A DNA stretch of 64,000 bases from Kitasatospora aureofaciens (GCF_019192735.1 NZ_JAHTKP010000007.1:62001-126000), one strand, 5' to 3'. Counted from the stretch's first letter, positions 26,269 through 36,221 are shown. The notes: generated by a model not told the origin, from the sequence alone. Numbers and translations are program-made.

Positions 26269-26295
26269 GGGAATCGACATACGGAAATCAAGGTT
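26269..26295 (+). promoter_or_regulatory. Sigma-R-type promoter upstream of tkt
   Basis: GGGAAT (26269-26274), exactly 18 bases, GTT (26293-26295). This is a full match to the Streptomyces sigma-R thiol-oxidative-stress promoter (GGGAAT-N18-GTT). Transcription would begin near 26302, about 160 bases before tkt. Confidence 0.6.
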
Positions 26296-26461
26296 CTCTC
26301 AGCACGGAGGGTGAGCCCCGGCCCGGACGGTAGGCTCGCACGCAGAAGCGGGATCTACCCTCCGTGACCGGCACCACCCAAGCGTCGGGACCACAGCGCC
26401 GTGGCCGACCCGGTCCCCTTCACGGGGTCACTCTTCACAACGGAAGGAGCCCTGAGACAGG

Positions 26462-28561
26462 GTGAGCACGACGCCGACGAACGTATTCGAGTGGTCCGAG
26501 CTGGATGAGCGCACGGTTGACACGGCGCGCGTCCTGGCCATGGACGCGGTCCAGAAGGTCGGCAACGGACACCCCGGGACGGCCATGTCGCTGGCCCCGG
26601 CGGCGTACCTGATCTTCCAGCGTTTCCTGCGCCACGACCCGACCGACCCGTCCTGGGTCGGCCGCGACCGCTTCGTCCTCTCTCCCGGGCACACCAGCCT
26701 GACGCTCTACACCCAGCTCTACTTCTCCGGCTACGGCCTGGAGCTGGACGACCTCAAGGCCTTCCGGGTCGCCGGCAGCCGTACCCCCGGCCACCCCGAG
26801 CACGGCCACACCGCGGGCGTCGAGACCACCACCGGCCCGCTCGGCCAGGGCATCGCCAACGCGGTCGGCATGGCGATGGCCGCACGCTACGAGCGCGGCC
26901 TGTTCGACGCGGACGCCCCGGCCGGCGAGTCTCCCTTCGACCACACCATCTGGGCCATCGTCTCCGACGGCGACCTGGAGGAGGGCATCTCCGCCGAGGC
27001 CTCCTCGTTGGCCGGCCACCAGCAGCTGGGCAACCTGGTCGCCCTCTACGACGACAACCACATCTCGATCGAGGGCGACACCGAGACCGCCTTCTCCGAG
27101 GACGTCCTCAAGCGCTACGAGGCGTACGGCTGGCACGTCCAGCGGGTCGCCCCGAAGGCGAACGGCGACATCGACGCGGCCGCCCTGGCCGACGCGCTGG
27201 CCGCCGCCAAGGCCGAGACCTCCCGCCCGTCGATGATCGCTATGCGCACGATCATCGCCTGGCCGGCCCCGGACGCCCAGAACACCGCCAAGGCCCACGG
27301 CTCCGCGCTCGGCGCGGCCGAGATCGCCGCCACGAAGAAGGTCCTGGGCTTCGACCCGGAGAAGACCTTCGAGGTCAGCGACAAGGTCATCGAGCACGCC
27401 CGCCTGGTCATCAAGCGCGGCAAGGCCGCCCGCGACCAGTGGCAGCAGTCCTTCGAGGCCTGGCGCGCCGCCCACCCGCAGCGCGCCGCCGAGTTCGACC
27501 GCATCCAGGCCGGCGAGCTGCCCGAGGGCTGGAAGAAGTCCGTCCCCTCCTTCCCGGCCGGCAAGGAGGTCGCCACCCGCAAGGCCTCCGGCGAGACCCT
27601 CAAGGCGCTCGGCGCGGTCATCCCGGAGCTGTGGGGCGGCTCGGCCGACCTCGCGGAGTCCAACCTCACCACCATCGACGAGGACAGCTCCTTCCTCCCC
27701 GAGGGCAACCCGCTGAAGTCCGCCGGCCCGTACGGCCGGACGATCCACTTCGGCATCCGCGAGCACGCCATGGGCTCGACCATGAACGGCATCGCCCTGC
27801 ACGGCAAGACCCGCGTGTACGGCGGCACCTTCCTGGTCTTCGCCGACTACATGCGCCCGGCCGTCCGCCTGGCCGCGCTGATGAAGCTGCCGGTCACCTA
27901 CGTCTGGACGCACGACTCGATCGGCCTCGGCGAGGACGGCCCGACCCACCAGCCGGTCGAGCACATGGCCTCGCTGCGCGCCATCCCGGGCCTGGCCATG
28001 GTCCGCCCGGCCGACGCCAACGAGACCGCCGTCGCCTGGCGCACCATCGTCGAGCGGCAGACCAGCCGCCCCGGCCCGGTCGGCCTGGCGCTCACCCGCC
28101 AGAACGTCCCGACCTTCGACCGCGAGGTCTTCGGCTCCGCCGAGGGCACCGCGAAGGGCGGCTACATCCTGGCCGAGGCGTCCAACGGCGACCCGCAGCT
28201 GATCCTGCTCGGCACCGGCTCCGAGGTCCAGCTGGCCGTCAAGGCCCGCGAGGTCCTGGAGGCCGAGGGCATCGCCACCCGCGTGGTCTCGCTGCCGTCC
28301 TTCGAGTGGTTCCAGGAGCAGGACCAGGCCTACCGCGACAGCGTGCTGCCGCCGTCGGTCAAGGCCCGGGTGTCGGTCGAGGCCGGCATCGCCCAGGGCT
28401 GGCGCGAGCTGGTCGGCGACCACGGCCGGATCGTGTCGCTGGAGCACTTCGGTGCCTCCGCCGACTACAAGGTGCTCTTCGAGGAGTTCGGCCTGACCGC
28501 CGAGCGCGTGGTGGCCGAGGCCCACAACGCCCTCCGCTCCCTCGAAGCCGTCAACCGCTAG
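26462..28561 (+). CDS. tkt: Transketolase
   Basis: This 699-residue thiamine-diphosphate enzyme moves two-carbon units between sugar phosphates in the non-oxidative pentose phosphate pathway. Features include GNGHPGTAMSLAP near the N terminus, TGPLGQGIANAVGMA, the ThDP site SDGDLEEGISAEA with DDNHIS, the pyrimidine-domain GIREHAMGS, and the EDGPTHQPVEH segment. The start is GTG at 26462 with an AAGGAG site. It heads tkt-tal-zwf-opcA-pgl. Confidence 0.97.
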   Translation: MSTTPTNVFEWSELDERTVDTARVLAMDAVQKVGNGHPGTAMSLAPAAYLIFQRFLRHDPTDPSWVGRDRFVLSPGHTSLTLYTQLYFSGYGLELDDLKAFRVAGSRTPGHPEHGHTAGVETTTGPLGQGIANAVGMAMAARYERGLFDADAPAGESPFDHTIWAIVSDGDLEEGISAEASSLAGHQQLGNLVALYDDNHISIEGDTETAFSEDVLKRYEAYGWHVQRVAPKANGDIDAAALADALAAAKAETSRPSMIAMRTIIAWPAPDAQNTAKAHGSALGAAEIAATKKVLGFDPEKTFEVSDKVIEHARLVIKRGKAARDQWQQSFEAWRAAHPQRAAEFDRIQAGELPEGWKKSVPSFPAGKEVATRKASGETLKALGAVIPELWGGSADLAESNLTTIDEDSSFLPEGNPLKSAGPYGRTIHFGIREHAMGSTMNGIALHGKTRVYGGTFLVFADYMRPAVRLAALMKLPVTYVWTHDSIGLGEDGPTHQPVEHMASLRAIPGLAMVRPADANETAVAWRTIVERQTSRPGPVGLALTRQNVPTFDREVFGSAEGTAKGGYILAEASNGDPQLILLGTGSEVQLAVKAREVLEAEGIATRVVSLPSFEWFQEQDQAYRDSVLPPSVKARVSVEAGIAQGWRELVGDHGRIVSLEHFGASADYKVLFEEFGLTAERVVAEAHNALRSLEAVNR

Positions 28562-28567
28562 CTTCCT

Positions 28568-28604
28568 GAGCCGCGTACTCGCCCGCACGCGGGTACGCGG
28601 CCTC
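28568..28604 (+). terminator. Intercistronic hairpin between tkt and tal
   Basis: The outer arms GAGCCGCGTAC (28568-28578) and GTACGCGGCCTC (28593-28604) pair with one bulge; an inner CCCG/CGGG adds 4 bp. It could attenuate read-through or protect the tkt mRNA end. Confidence 0.5.
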
Positions 28605-28647
28605 TCTGACGACCCCACGCAGACAGCAGAAAAAGGACTGAAGCACC

Positions 28648-29787
28648 ATGACTGACGCACTGAAGCGCCTCAGCGACGAAGGCGTTGCGATCTGGCTGGA
28701 CGACCTCAGCCGCACGCGGCTGAACTCCGGCAACCTGGCCGAGCTGGTGCAGAACAAGCACGTGGTGGGTGTCACCACCAACCCGACCATCTTCCAGAAG
28801 GCCATCGGCGGCGGCGACAGCTCCTACGACGGCCAGCTGCGCGACCTCGCCGTCCGCAAGGTCACCACCGACGAGGCGATCCGCATGATCACCACCTCGG
28901 ACGTGCGCGACGCGGCCGACGTGCTGCGCCCGGTCTACGACGCCTCCAACGGCCGCGACGGCCGGGTCTCCATCGAGGTCGACCCGCGCCTGGCCCACGA
29001 GACCGCCGCCACCGTGGCCGAGGCCAAGCAGCTGTGGTGGCTGGTCGACCGCCCGAACGTCTTCATCAAGATCCCCGCCACCAAGGCCGGCCTGCCCGCG
29101 ATCAGCGAGGTCATCGGCAAGGGCATCAGCGTCAACGTCACGCTGATCTTCTCGCTGGACCGCTACAAGGGCGTCATGGACGCCTACCTGACCGGCCTGG
29201 AGTCCGCCAAGGCCAAGGGCCTGGACCTCTCCCAGATCGAGTCGGTCGCCTCCTTCTTCGTCTCCCGCGTGGACACCGAGATCGACAAGCGCCTCGACAA
29301 GATCGGCGGCGACGCCAAGAACCTGCGTTCCAAGGCCGCCCTCGCCAACGCCCGCCTCGCCTACCAGGCGTACGAGGAGGTCTTCGGCAGCGTCGACGGC
29401 AAGACCGCGGGCAGCGCCCGCTGGAAGGCACTGGAGGCGGCCGGCGCCAAGCCGCAGCGTCCGCTCTGGGCCTCCACCGGCGTCAAGGACCCGGCCCTGC
29501 CGGACACCCTGTACGTCACCGAGCTGGTCGCCCCCGGCACCGTCAACACCATGCCCGAGGCCACCCTGGACGCCACCGCCGACCATGGTGTGGTCACCGG
29601 CGGCACCATCGTCCCCAACTACGCCGACGCCAAGGCCGTGATGGACGCCATCGCCGCCGCCGGCGTGGACTACGACGACGTGGTCCAGGTCCTGGAGGAC
29701 GAAGGCGTGGAGAAGTTCGAGCAGTCCTGGACCGAGCTGCTCGACACCGTCACCGCCTCGCTGGCCTCCTTCGCCGCCGAGAAGTGA
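28648..29787 (+). CDS. tal: Transaldolase
   Basis: A 379-residue class I aldolase-type enzyme that transfers a dihydroxyacetone unit in the pentose phosphate pathway. The Schiff-base lysine is in [12 protein letters not shown] (about residue 140). Other family marks are [13 protein letters not shown] near the N terminus, [14 protein letters not shown] and [11 protein letters not shown]. The length corresponds to the longer actinobacterial type. It lies between tkt and zwf on the same strand. Confidence 0.97.
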   Translation: MTDALKRLSDEGVAIWLDDLSRTRLNSGNLAELVQNKHVVGVTTNPTIFQKAIGGGDSSYDGQLRDLAVRKVTTDEAIRMITTSDVRDAADVLRPVYDASNGRDGRVSIEVDPRLAHETAATVAEAKQLWWLVDRPNVFIKIPATKAGLPAISEVIGKGISVNVTLIFSLDRYKGVMDAYLTGLESAKAKGLDLSQIESVASFFVSRVDTEIDKRLDKIGGDAKNLRSKAALANARLAYQAYEEVFGSVDGKTAGSARWKALEAAGAKPQRPLWASTGVKDPALPDTLYVTELVAPGTVNTMPEATLDATADHGVVTGGTIVPNYADAKAVMDAIAAAGVDYDDVVQVLEDEGVEKFEQSWTELLDTVTASLASFAAEK

Positions 29788-29830
29788 CACCTCGCTCACA
29801 CAGCCAGCGCACGAAAGCGGAGCCCATCAA

Positions 29831-31402
29831 GTGAGCACTGATTTCCCCGAGTTGACGCCGGAGTCGGACGATCTCCCGCCGGCGCCCGTCAACCCGCTTC
29901 GTGACCCGGCCGACCGACGGCTCCCGCGCATCGCGGGGCCGTCCGGTCTGGTCATCTTCGGAGTCACCGGCGACCTGTCCCGCAAGAAGTTGATGCCGGC
30001 GATCTACGACCTGGCCAACCGCGGCCTGCTGCCGCCGGGCTTCTCGCTCGTCGGCTTCGCCCGCCGCGAGTGGGAGGACGAGGACTTCGCCAAGGAGGTC
30101 CACGACGCGGTCAAGGACCACGCCCGGACCCCGTTCCGGGAGGAGGTCTGGCAGCAGCTCGCCAAGGGCATGCGCTTCGTCCAGGGCACCTTCGACGACG
30201 ACGACGCCTTCGACAAGCTGCGCCAGACCATCGAGGAGCTGGACAAGGCCCAGGGCACCAGCGGCAACTTCGCCTTCTACCTGTCCGTCCCGCCGAAGTT
30301 CTTCCCGACCGTCGTCCAGCAGCTCAAGAAGCACGGCCTGGCCGACCCGCCGCAGGGCTCCTGGCGCCGCGCGGTCATCGAGAAGCCGTTCGGCCACGAC
30401 CTGGAGAGCGCCCAGGAGCTGAACAAGGTCGTCCACGAGGTCTTCCCCCGGGACGAGGTCTTCCGGATCGACCACTACCTGGGCAAGGAGACCGTCCAGA
30501 ACATCCTGGCGCTGCGCTTCGCCAACCAGATGTTCGAGCCGATCTGGAACCGGTCCTACGTCGACCACGTGCAGATCACCATGGCCGAGGACATCGGCAT
30601 CGGCGGCCGGGCCGGCTACTACGACGGCATCGGCTCGGCCCGTGACGTCATCCAGAACCACCTGCTCCAGCTGATGGCGCTCACCGCCATCGAGGAGCCG
30701 GCGTCCTTCCACCCGAAGGCGCTGGTGGCCGAGAAGCTCAAGGTGCTCAGCGCCGTCAAGCTCCCGGCCGACCTCGGCAAGCACACCGTGCGCGCCCAGT
30801 ACGCCTCCGGCTGGCAGGGCGGCGAGGAGGTGGTCGGCTACCTGGACGAGGACGGCATCAACCCCGAGTCCAAGACCGACACCTACGCGGCCATCAAGCT
30901 GGAGATCAACAACCGCCGCTGGGCGGGCGTCCCGTTCTACCTGCGCACCGGCAAGCGGCTGGGCCGCCGGGTCACCGAGATCGCGGTGGTCTTCCAGCGC
31001 GCCCCGTACCTGCCGTTCGACTCCTACGCGACCGAGGAGCTGGGGCAGAACGCCCTGGTCATCCGGGTCCAGCCGGACGAGGGCGTGACGGTGCGGTTCG
31101 GCTCCAAGGTGCCGGGCACCTCCTTCGAGGTCCGGGACGTCACGATGGACTTCGCCTACGGCGAGTCCTTCACCGAGTCCAGCCCGGAGGCGTACGAGCG
31201 GCTCATCCTCGACGTGCTGCTCGGCGACGCCAACCTGTTCCCGCGTCACCAGGAGGTCGAGCTCTCCTGGCAGATCCTCGACCCGATCGAGAAGTACTGG
31301 GACACCCACGGCAAGCCCGCCCAGTACCCGGCAGGGACCTGGGGTCCCGTCGAGGCGGACGAGATGCTTGCACGAGACGGCAGGAGCTGGCGCCGGCCAT
31401 GA
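29831..31402 (+). CDS. zwf: Glucose-6-phosphate 1-dehydrogenase
   Basis: This 523-residue enzyme catalyses the NADP-linked entry step of the oxidative pentose phosphate pathway. The coenzyme motif is FGVTGDLSRKKL (about residue 40), and the active-site signature is FRIDHYLGKETVQN (about residue 213) with the catalytic His. The start is GTG. It overlaps opcA by four bases, so the enzyme and its assembly factor are made together. Confidence 0.97.
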   Translation: MSTDFPELTPESDDLPPAPVNPLRDPADRRLPRIAGPSGLVIFGVTGDLSRKKLMPAIYDLANRGLLPPGFSLVGFARREWEDEDFAKEVHDAVKDHARTPFREEVWQQLAKGMRFVQGTFDDDDAFDKLRQTIEELDKAQGTSGNFAFYLSVPPKFFPTVVQQLKKHGLADPPQGSWRRAVIEKPFGHDLESAQELNKVVHEVFPRDEVFRIDHYLGKETVQNILALRFANQMFEPIWNRSYVDHVQITMAEDIGIGGRAGYYDGIGSARDVIQNHLLQLMALTAIEEPASFHPKALVAEKLKVLSAVKLPADLGKHTVRAQYASGWQGGEEVVGYLDEDGINPESKTDTYAAIKLEINNRRWAGVPFYLRTGKRLGRRVTEIAVVFQRAPYLPFDSYATEELGQNALVIRVQPDEGVTVRFGSKVPGTSFEVRDVTMDFAYGESFTESSPEAYERLILDVLLGDANLFPRHQEVELSWQILDPIEKYWDTHGKPAQYPAGTWGPVEADEMLARDGRSWRRP

Positions 31403-32475
31403 AGATCGACCTCACCAACACGACGTCGAGCAAGATCAACGCCGCACTCATGGAGTCGCGGCGGGCGAGCGGTTCCACCGCGGCCGGCATGGTGCTCACC
31501 CTGGTGATCGTGACCGACGAGGGCAGCGCGTACGACGCCCTCAAGGCCGCCAACGACGCCTCCCGCGAGCACCCGTCGCGCACCCTCGCGGTGATCAAGC
31601 GCGCCGGGCGCTCGCCCCGGGCCCGCGCCGAGACCCGGCTGGACGCCGAGATCCTGGTCGGCACGGACGCCGGCTCCGGTGAAACGGTCATCCTGCGCAT
31701 GCACGGCGAACTCGCCGCGCACGCCCAGTCGGTCGTCCTGCCGCTGCTGCTGCCGGACGCCCCCGTCGTCGTCTGGTGGCCGGACAACGCGCCGCTGCAC
31801 CCGGCGCAGGACCCGCTGGGCTCGATCGCCCAGCGCCGGATCACCGACGCGGTGACCGCCGAGTCCCCGGTCGGCCAGCTCGCCCAGCGGGCCCAGAGCT
31901 ACACCCCGGGCGACACCGACCTGGCCTGGACCCGGATCACCGGCTGGCGCTCGATGCTGGCCGCCGCGCTGGACCAGCGCCCGTCCAAGATCACCTCCGC
32001 GGTGGTCGAGGGCGAGTCGTACAACCCCAGCGTGGAGTTGCTCGGCCTCTGGCTGCACAACCGCCTCCACGTCCCGGTCGAGCGGGTCGTCACCGGCGGC
32101 CCCGGCATCACCGCGGTGCACCTGTGCACCAAGGACGGCGACATCACCCTGGACCGCCCGGACGGCCTGATGGGCACGCTCTCCATGCCCGGCTCGCCGG
32201 ATCGCCAGGTGGCACTCAAGCGGCGCGAGACCTCGGAGCTGATCGCCGAGGAGCTGCGCCGGCTCGACCCGGACGACATCTACGCGGCGGCCGTGCGCAC
32301 GCCCGTGGAGCGGCTGCGCGAGCCCGCCGGCGCCGAGACGGCGGCGGCGGAGCGGGTCGCCCAGACGGTCGCCGACGCGGCCGTGGCCAACCCGGCCCGG
32401 GTGACGGCCGAGAGCGCGGAGGCGAAGCCCGCCGCGAAGAAGGCCACCAAGCGCACCGCCAAGGAAGGCGCATGA
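31399..32475 (+). CDS. opcA: OpcA, glucose-6-phosphate dehydrogenase assembly protein
   Basis: A 358-residue OpcA-family protein, the allosteric or assembly partner of Zwf in actinobacteria and cyanobacteria. Typical segments are VLTLVIVTDEG near the N terminus, PVVVWWPDNAPLHPAQDPLG (split: PVVVWWPDNA, PLHPAQDPLG) and TDLAWTRITGWR. The C-terminal 50 residues are Ala/Lys-rich and probably disordered. It overlaps both neighbours by four bases. Confidence 0.96.
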   Translation: MKIDLTNTTSSKINAALMESRRASGSTAAGMVLTLVIVTDEGSAYDALKAANDASREHPSRTLAVIKRAGRSPRARAETRLDAEILVGTDAGSGETVILRMHGELAAHAQSVVLPLLLPDAPVVVWWPDNAPLHPAQDPLGSIAQRRITDAVTAESPVGQLAQRAQSYTPGDTDLAWTRITGWRSMLAAALDQRPSKITSAVVEGESYNPSVELLGLWLHNRLHVPVERVVTGGPGITAVHLCTKDGDITLDRPDGLMGTLSMPGSPDRQVALKRRETSELIAEELRRLDPDDIYAAAVRTPVERLREPAGAETAAAERVAQTVADAAVANPARVTAESAEAKPAAKKATKRTAKEGA

Positions 32476-33260
32476 CCAACGCCATCCCGCAGCTCGTCGT
32501 CCACCGCGACAAGGAGCTGATGGCCCAGGCGGCCGCGGCCCGGCTGATCACCCGGATCGTGGACGCCCAGGCCACCCGCGGCACCGCCTCGGTGGTGCTC
32601 ACCGGCGGCCGCAACGGCAACGCCCTGCTGGCCGCGATCGGCGCCTCCCCGGCGCGCGACGCGGTCGACTGGGCGCGGCTGGACCTGTGGTGGGGCGACG
32701 AGCGCTTCCTGCCCGCCGCGGACGGGGAGCGCAACGCCGTCCAGGCCCGCGCCGAGCTGCTGGACGCCGTCCCGCTCGACCCGGCGCGGGTGCACGAGAT
32801 GCCCGCCTCGGACGGCGTGGACGGTTCGGACGTGGACGCCGCCGCCGCCCGCTACGCGGAGGAGCTGGCGAAGGCGGCCGGGCCGGGCGACCGGCTCGGC
32901 GTCCCGGCCTTCGACGTGCTGCTGCTCGGCGTCGGCCCCGACACCCACGTCGCCTCGCTCTTCCCGGAACACCCGGGCGTGCGGGAGACCGAGCTGACCG
33001 TGGTCGGCGTGCGCGGGGCCCCCAAGCCCCCGCCGACCCGGATCTCGCTCACCCTCCCGGCGATCCGGGCGGCGCGCGAGGTCTGGCTGCTGGCGGCGGG
33101 CGAGGACAAGGCGGGCGCGGTCGCGCTGGCCCTGTCCGGCCCCGGCGAGCTCCAGGCGCCCGCGTCGGGCGCGTACGGCCGCAGGCGCACCCTGTGGCTG
33201 CTGGACCGGGCCGCCGCGGAGCGGATCCCGCCGCAGCTGTACCCGCCGGCCTCGGCCTGA
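32472..33260 (+). CDS. pgl: 6-phosphogluconolactonase
   Basis: A 262-residue lactonase of the DevB/NagB-like family that hydrolyses 6-phosphogluconolactone, the product of Zwf. Family features are VLTGGRNGNALLAAI, the WGDERFLP active segment, and LLLGVGPDTHVASLFP. I chose the ATG at 32472 because it overlaps the opcA stop (ATGA) and begins at the conserved region. It is the last gene of the operon and is followed by a strong terminator. Confidence 0.96.
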   Translation: MTNAIPQLVVHRDKELMAQAAAARLITRIVDAQATRGTASVVLTGGRNGNALLAAIGASPARDAVDWARLDLWWGDERFLPAADGERNAVQARAELLDAVPLDPARVHEMPASDGVDGSDVDAAAARYAEELAKAAGPGDRLGVPAFDVLLLGVGPDTHVASLFPEHPGVRETELTVVGVRGAPKPPPTRISLTLPAIRAAREVWLLAAGEDKAGAVALALSGPGELQAPASGAYGRRRTLWLLDRAAAERIPPQLYPPASA

Positions 33261-33273
33261 GTCACCCAATGAG

Positions 33274-33308
33274 GAAGGGCGCCACCGTCATTGACGGTGG
33301 CGCCCTTC
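33274..33308. terminator. Terminator after pgl
   Basis: A 16-bp perfect stem (33274-33289 with 33293-33308) and a 3-base loop, 13 bases after the pgl stop. It is shared with the convergent rbpA-family gene. Confidence 0.9.
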
Positions 33309-33388
33309 TCGTCGTCCTGCTCTCGTCGTCCTGCCCTCTCGTCGTCCTGACCGGAGTCGCCCTGACCGGAGTCGCCCTGACCGGAGTC
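33308..33388. repeat. Two adjoining tandem-repeat arrays between pgl and rbpA
   Basis: CTCGTCGTCCTG occurs at 33308, 33322 and 33338 (14- and 16-base spacing). It is followed by CTGACCGGAGTCGCC at 33347 and 33362 and a 12-base partial copy at 33377. The arrays lie in the 3' region of the rbpA-family gene, 20 bases beyond its stop. They look like slippage products. Confidence 0.85.
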
Positions 33389-33407
33389 CTGACCAGAGGC
33401 GTCCTGA

Positions 33408-33743
33408 TCAGATCTCGCCGCGCAGCTTGGCCAGCGCCTCGGCGAGGATCGCCTCGCCGTCGGCGTCGGTGCGCCGCTCGCGGACGTAGGCGAGGTGGGT
33501 CTTGTACGGCTCGTTGCGCGAGGGCGCCGGCGGGTTGTGCTCGTCCTGCCCGGCCGGGAAGCCGCAGCGCGGGCAGTCCCAGGTGTCCGGGATGACGGCC
33601 TCCGCCGCGAAGCTGGGGCGGGTCTCGTGCTTGTTGGCACACCAGAAGGAGATCCGGTTGCGGGGGGCGGACTCGCCGCGCTCCGCCTCACCCATCGGGC
33701 CCGCTCCGACCCTGCTGCCACGGATGGCGTTGCCACTTGCCAC
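33408..33743 (-). CDS. rbpA: RNA polymerase-binding protein, RbpA family
   Basis: An 111-residue RbpA-family protein. RbpA binds RNA polymerase and group 1/2 sigma factors and stabilises open complexes in actinobacteria. The zinc-binding core has the Cys and His in FWCANKHET and the CPRC pair; the C-terminal sigma-interaction helix is ADGEAILAEALAKLR. The start is GTG with a GGGAG ribosome site. Streptomyces often has a second RbpA-like protein, so this may be the paralogue (RbpB) rather than the main one; comparison with the rest of the genome would decide. A TACACT -10-like box is at 33810-33815 on the minus strand. Confidence 0.9.
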   Translation of the reverse strand: MASGNAIRGSRVGAGPMGEAERGESAPRNRISFWCANKHETRPSFAAEAVIPDTWDCPRCGFPAGQDEHNPPAPSRNEPYKTHLAYVRERRTDADGEAILAEALAKLRGEI

Positions 33744-33900
33744 GGTCTGACTCCCTGCGTGCTGGTACGCCGACCCTCCGCGGTGCGCGTCGGTGGCGAA
33801 AGTCGTCCTAGTGTAAGCAGGAGTTAAGGGTCCGCCACCATCGCCTCCGCCTCCGACCGTCCCAGGATAGGCGCTCGGGCGACGGGGCGTCAGGGTTACG

Positions 33901-34137
33901 TCAGCTCTTGTACTTCAGCAGCAGGCTGAGCACGATGATGCAGGCGAACCAGCCCAGGCCGATCACGATGGTGATGCGGTCCAGGTTGCGCTCGGCCACC
34001 GCGGAACCGCCGCCGGTCGACATCGCGCCGCCGCCGAACATGTCGGACAGGCCGCCGCCCTTCCCCTTGTGCAGCAGCACCAGGAGGATCATCAGCAGAC
34101 TGAAGATGATCAGGGCAATCGAGAACCCGAGAACCAC
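33901..34137 (-). CDS. secG: SecG, preprotein translocase subunit
   Basis: A 78-residue protein with two membrane helices (residues about 3-22 and 54-74) joined by a Gly-rich loop (HKGKGGGLSDMFGGG). This is the full SecG pattern; it assists SecYEG-dependent export. It follows tpiA on the same strand, as in many actinomycetes. Confidence 0.95.
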   Translation of the reverse strand: MVLGFSIALIIFSLLMILLVLLHKGKGGGLSDMFGGGAMSTGGGSAVAERNLDRITIVIGLGWFACIIVLSLLLKYKS

Positions 34138-34224
34138 GACGGGACCAACTCTCTCGTATCTTCGGCGAAGGGGCCGGGCCGCGTACGGCGGTCCGGCCCC
34201 AAAGCCTACGTTGCTGCGGCGGCG

Positions 34225-35010
34225 TTAGCCTACTGCCTGCTCACGGTAGCGCACGATCTTGACGAACTCGTCGGCGTCCAGCGAGGCACCGCCGATCAGG
34301 CCACCGTCGATGTCGGGCTTGGCCATCAGGCCCGCCGCGCTCGACGCCTTGACCGAACCGCCGTACAGCACGCGGACCTTGTCGGCCAGCTCGGCGTCGT
34401 ACAGCTCGGCGATCCGCCGGCGGATGGCGGCGCAGACCTCCTGCGCGTCCTCCGGGGTGGCCACCTCGCCGGTGCCGATCGCCCAGACCGGCTCGTAGGC
34501 GACGACGATGGACTCGGCCCGGACGGCCGGAATGTCCTGGAGGGCGCCGTCGAGCTGGGCCAGCGTGTACTCGACGTGGGTGCCGGCCTTGCGGATCTCC
34601 AGCGGCTCGCCGATGCACAGGATCGGGGTGATCCCGGCCCGGTAGGCGGCCTTGACCTTGGCGTTGACGATCTCCTCGTTCTCGCCGTGGTACTGGCGGC
34701 GCTCCGAGTGGCCGATCACCGCGTAGGTGCACTTGAGCTTGGCCAGCATCGGGCCGGAGACCTCACCGGTGTACGCACCGGAGTCGTGCTGCGAGATGTC
34801 CTGCGAGCCGTACTTGATCTTCAGCTTGTCGCCGTCGACCAGGGTCTGCACCGAGCGCAGGTCGGTGAACGGCACCAGGACGGCGACCTCGACGGCCTCG
34901 TAGTCCTTGTCGGCGAGCGCGAAGGTCAGCTTCTGGGTGTGCTGGATGGCCTCAAGGTGGTTGAGGTTCATCTTCCAGTTGCCCGCCATGAGCGGGAGAC
35001 GTTCGGTCAT
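34225..35010 (-). CDS. tpiA: Triosephosphate isomerase
   Basis: A 261-residue TIM-barrel enzyme interconverting dihydroxyacetone phosphate and glyceraldehyde 3-phosphate. Substrate-binding GNWKMNL is near the N terminus, the catalytic His in [10 protein letters not shown] and the catalytic Glu in [11 protein letters not shown]. The phosphate loop is YGGSVK. I chose the ATG at 35010, five bases after the pgk stop, which fixes it as part of a pgk-tpiA unit. Confidence 0.97.
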   Translation of the reverse strand: MTERLPLMAGNWKMNLNHLEAIQHTQKLTFALADKDYEAVEVAVLVPFTDLRSVQTLVDGDKLKIKYGSQDISQHDSGAYTGEVSGPMLAKLKCTYAVIGHSERRQYHGENEEIVNAKVKAAYRAGITPILCIGEPLEIRKAGTHVEYTLAQLDGALQDIPAVRAESIVVAYEPVWAIGTGEVATPEDAQEVCAAIRRRIAELYDAELADKVRVLYGGSVKASSAAGLMAKPDIDGGLIGGASLDADEFVKIVRYREQAVG

Positions 35011-35015
35011 TGCTT

Positions 35016-36221
35016 TCAGCCTTCCAGGGCGGTGAGACCGGGGAGCTGCTTGCCCTCCAGGTACTCCAGGCTCGCGCCACCGCCGGTCGAGATGTGCCCG
35101 AACTTCGTCTCGTCGAAGCCCAGGATGCGGACGGCCGCGGCGGAGTCGCCGCCGCCGACCACGGTGAACGCGTCGCTGTCGACCAGAGCCTGGGCGACGG
35201 CCTTGGTGCCCTGGGCGAAGGTCGGGTGCTCGAAGACGCCCACCGGGCCGTTCCAGAACACCGTCTTCGCGTCGGCCAGCTTCGCCGCGAACAGCTCGCG
35301 GGTCTTCGGGCCGATGTCCAGACCCTCCTTCGTCGCCGGGATCCTGTCCGCGTCGACGATCTCGAAGTCCTCGACGGGCGCGTGCGTCTTGGTGTCGGGG
35401 AAGTTCGCGGAGACCGCGACGTCCAGCGGCAGCACGAACTCGACGCCGCTCTCCTCGCCGCGCTTCAGGTAGTCCAGGACGACCGGGATCTGGTCCTTCT
35501 GCAGCAGCGAGATGCCGACCTCGTGGCCCTTGGCCGCGAGGAAGGTGTAGGCCATGCCGCCGCCGATCAGGATGCGGTCGGCCTTGCCGAGCAGGTTGTC
35601 GATCACGCCGACCTTGTCGGAGACCTTGGAGCCGCCGAGCACGACGACGTAGGGGCGCTCGACCTCCTCGGTGAGGCGCTTGAGCACGCCCACCTCGGTG
35701 GCGATCAGGTCGCCGACGGCGTGCGGCAGCAGGGCCGGCAGGTCGAACACCGAGGCGTGCTTGCGGTGCACGGCGCCGAAGCCGTCGCCGACGTACAGGT
35801 CGGCGAGGGCGGCCAGCTGCTCGGCGAAGGCCTTGCGCTCGCCGTCGTCCTTGCTGGTCTCGCCGGTGTTGAAGCGCAGGTTCTCCAGCAGCGCGACCTC
35901 GCCGTCGGCCAGCGCGGCGACGGCGGCCCGGGCGCTCTCGCCCACGGTGTCGGTGGCGAAGGCGACCTGCTTGCCGAGGATCTCGCCGAGGCGGACGGAA
36001 ACCGGCGCGAGCGAGAACTGCGGGTCGGGCTCGCCCTTCGGGCGGCCGAGGTGGGAGGCGACGACGACCTTGGCACCGCGCTCGACGAGCTTGGCGATGG
36101 TCGGGGCGACGGCGCGGATCCGGCCGTCGTCGGTGATCTGGCCGCCCGACAGCGGGACGTTCAGATCGGCGCGGACGAACACGCGCTTGCCGGCGACGTC
36201 GAGGTCTTCGATGGTCTTCAC
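35016..36221 (-). CDS. pgk: Phosphoglycerate kinase
   Basis: A 401-residue glycolytic kinase making ATP from 1,3-bisphosphoglycerate. The N-terminal domain has [14 protein letters not shown] and SHLGRPKG. The C-terminal nucleotide domain has the [10 protein letters not shown] loop and [11 protein letters not shown]. It is followed closely by tpiA. A hairpin separates it from gap upstream, so it may have its own promoter or receive only part of the gap transcripts. Confidence 0.97.
   Translation of the reverse strand: MKTIEDLDVAGKRVFVRADLNVPLSGGQITDDGRIRAVAPTIAKLVERGAKVVVASHLGRPKGEPDPQFSLAPVSVRLGEILGKQVAFATDTVGESARAAVAALADGEVALLENLRFNTGETSKDDGERKAFAEQLAALADLYVGDGFGAVHRKHASVFDLPALLPHAVGDLIATEVGVLKRLTEEVERPYVVVLGGSKVSDKVGVIDNLLGKADRILIGGGMAYTFLAAKGHEVGISLLQKDQIPVVLDYLKRGEESGVEFVLPLDVAVSANFPDTKTHAPVEDFEIVDADRIPATKEGLDIGPKTRELFAAKLADAKTVFWNGPVGVFEHPTFAQGTKAVAQALVDSDAFTVVGGGDSAAAVRILGFDETKFGHISTGGGASLEYLEGKQLPGLTALEG

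Larger units (their letters stand above)
26005..26461. other. Divergent ctaB/tkt intergenic region
   Basis: These 457 bases hold a perfect palindrome close to ctaB (26018-26031) and a sigma-R-type promoter directed at tkt (26269-26295). An AAGGAG ribosome site for tkt is at about 26443-26449. I see no small ORF that I would defend. Confidence 0.6.

Noticed and set aside
33262-33642. Alternative minus-strand reading that would add a Ser-Gly-Gln-Asp tail to the RbpA-like protein
   Set aside because: It needs a frameshift. The standard frame ends at a normal position for the family (AEALAKLRGEI), so the repeat array is taken as non-coding.
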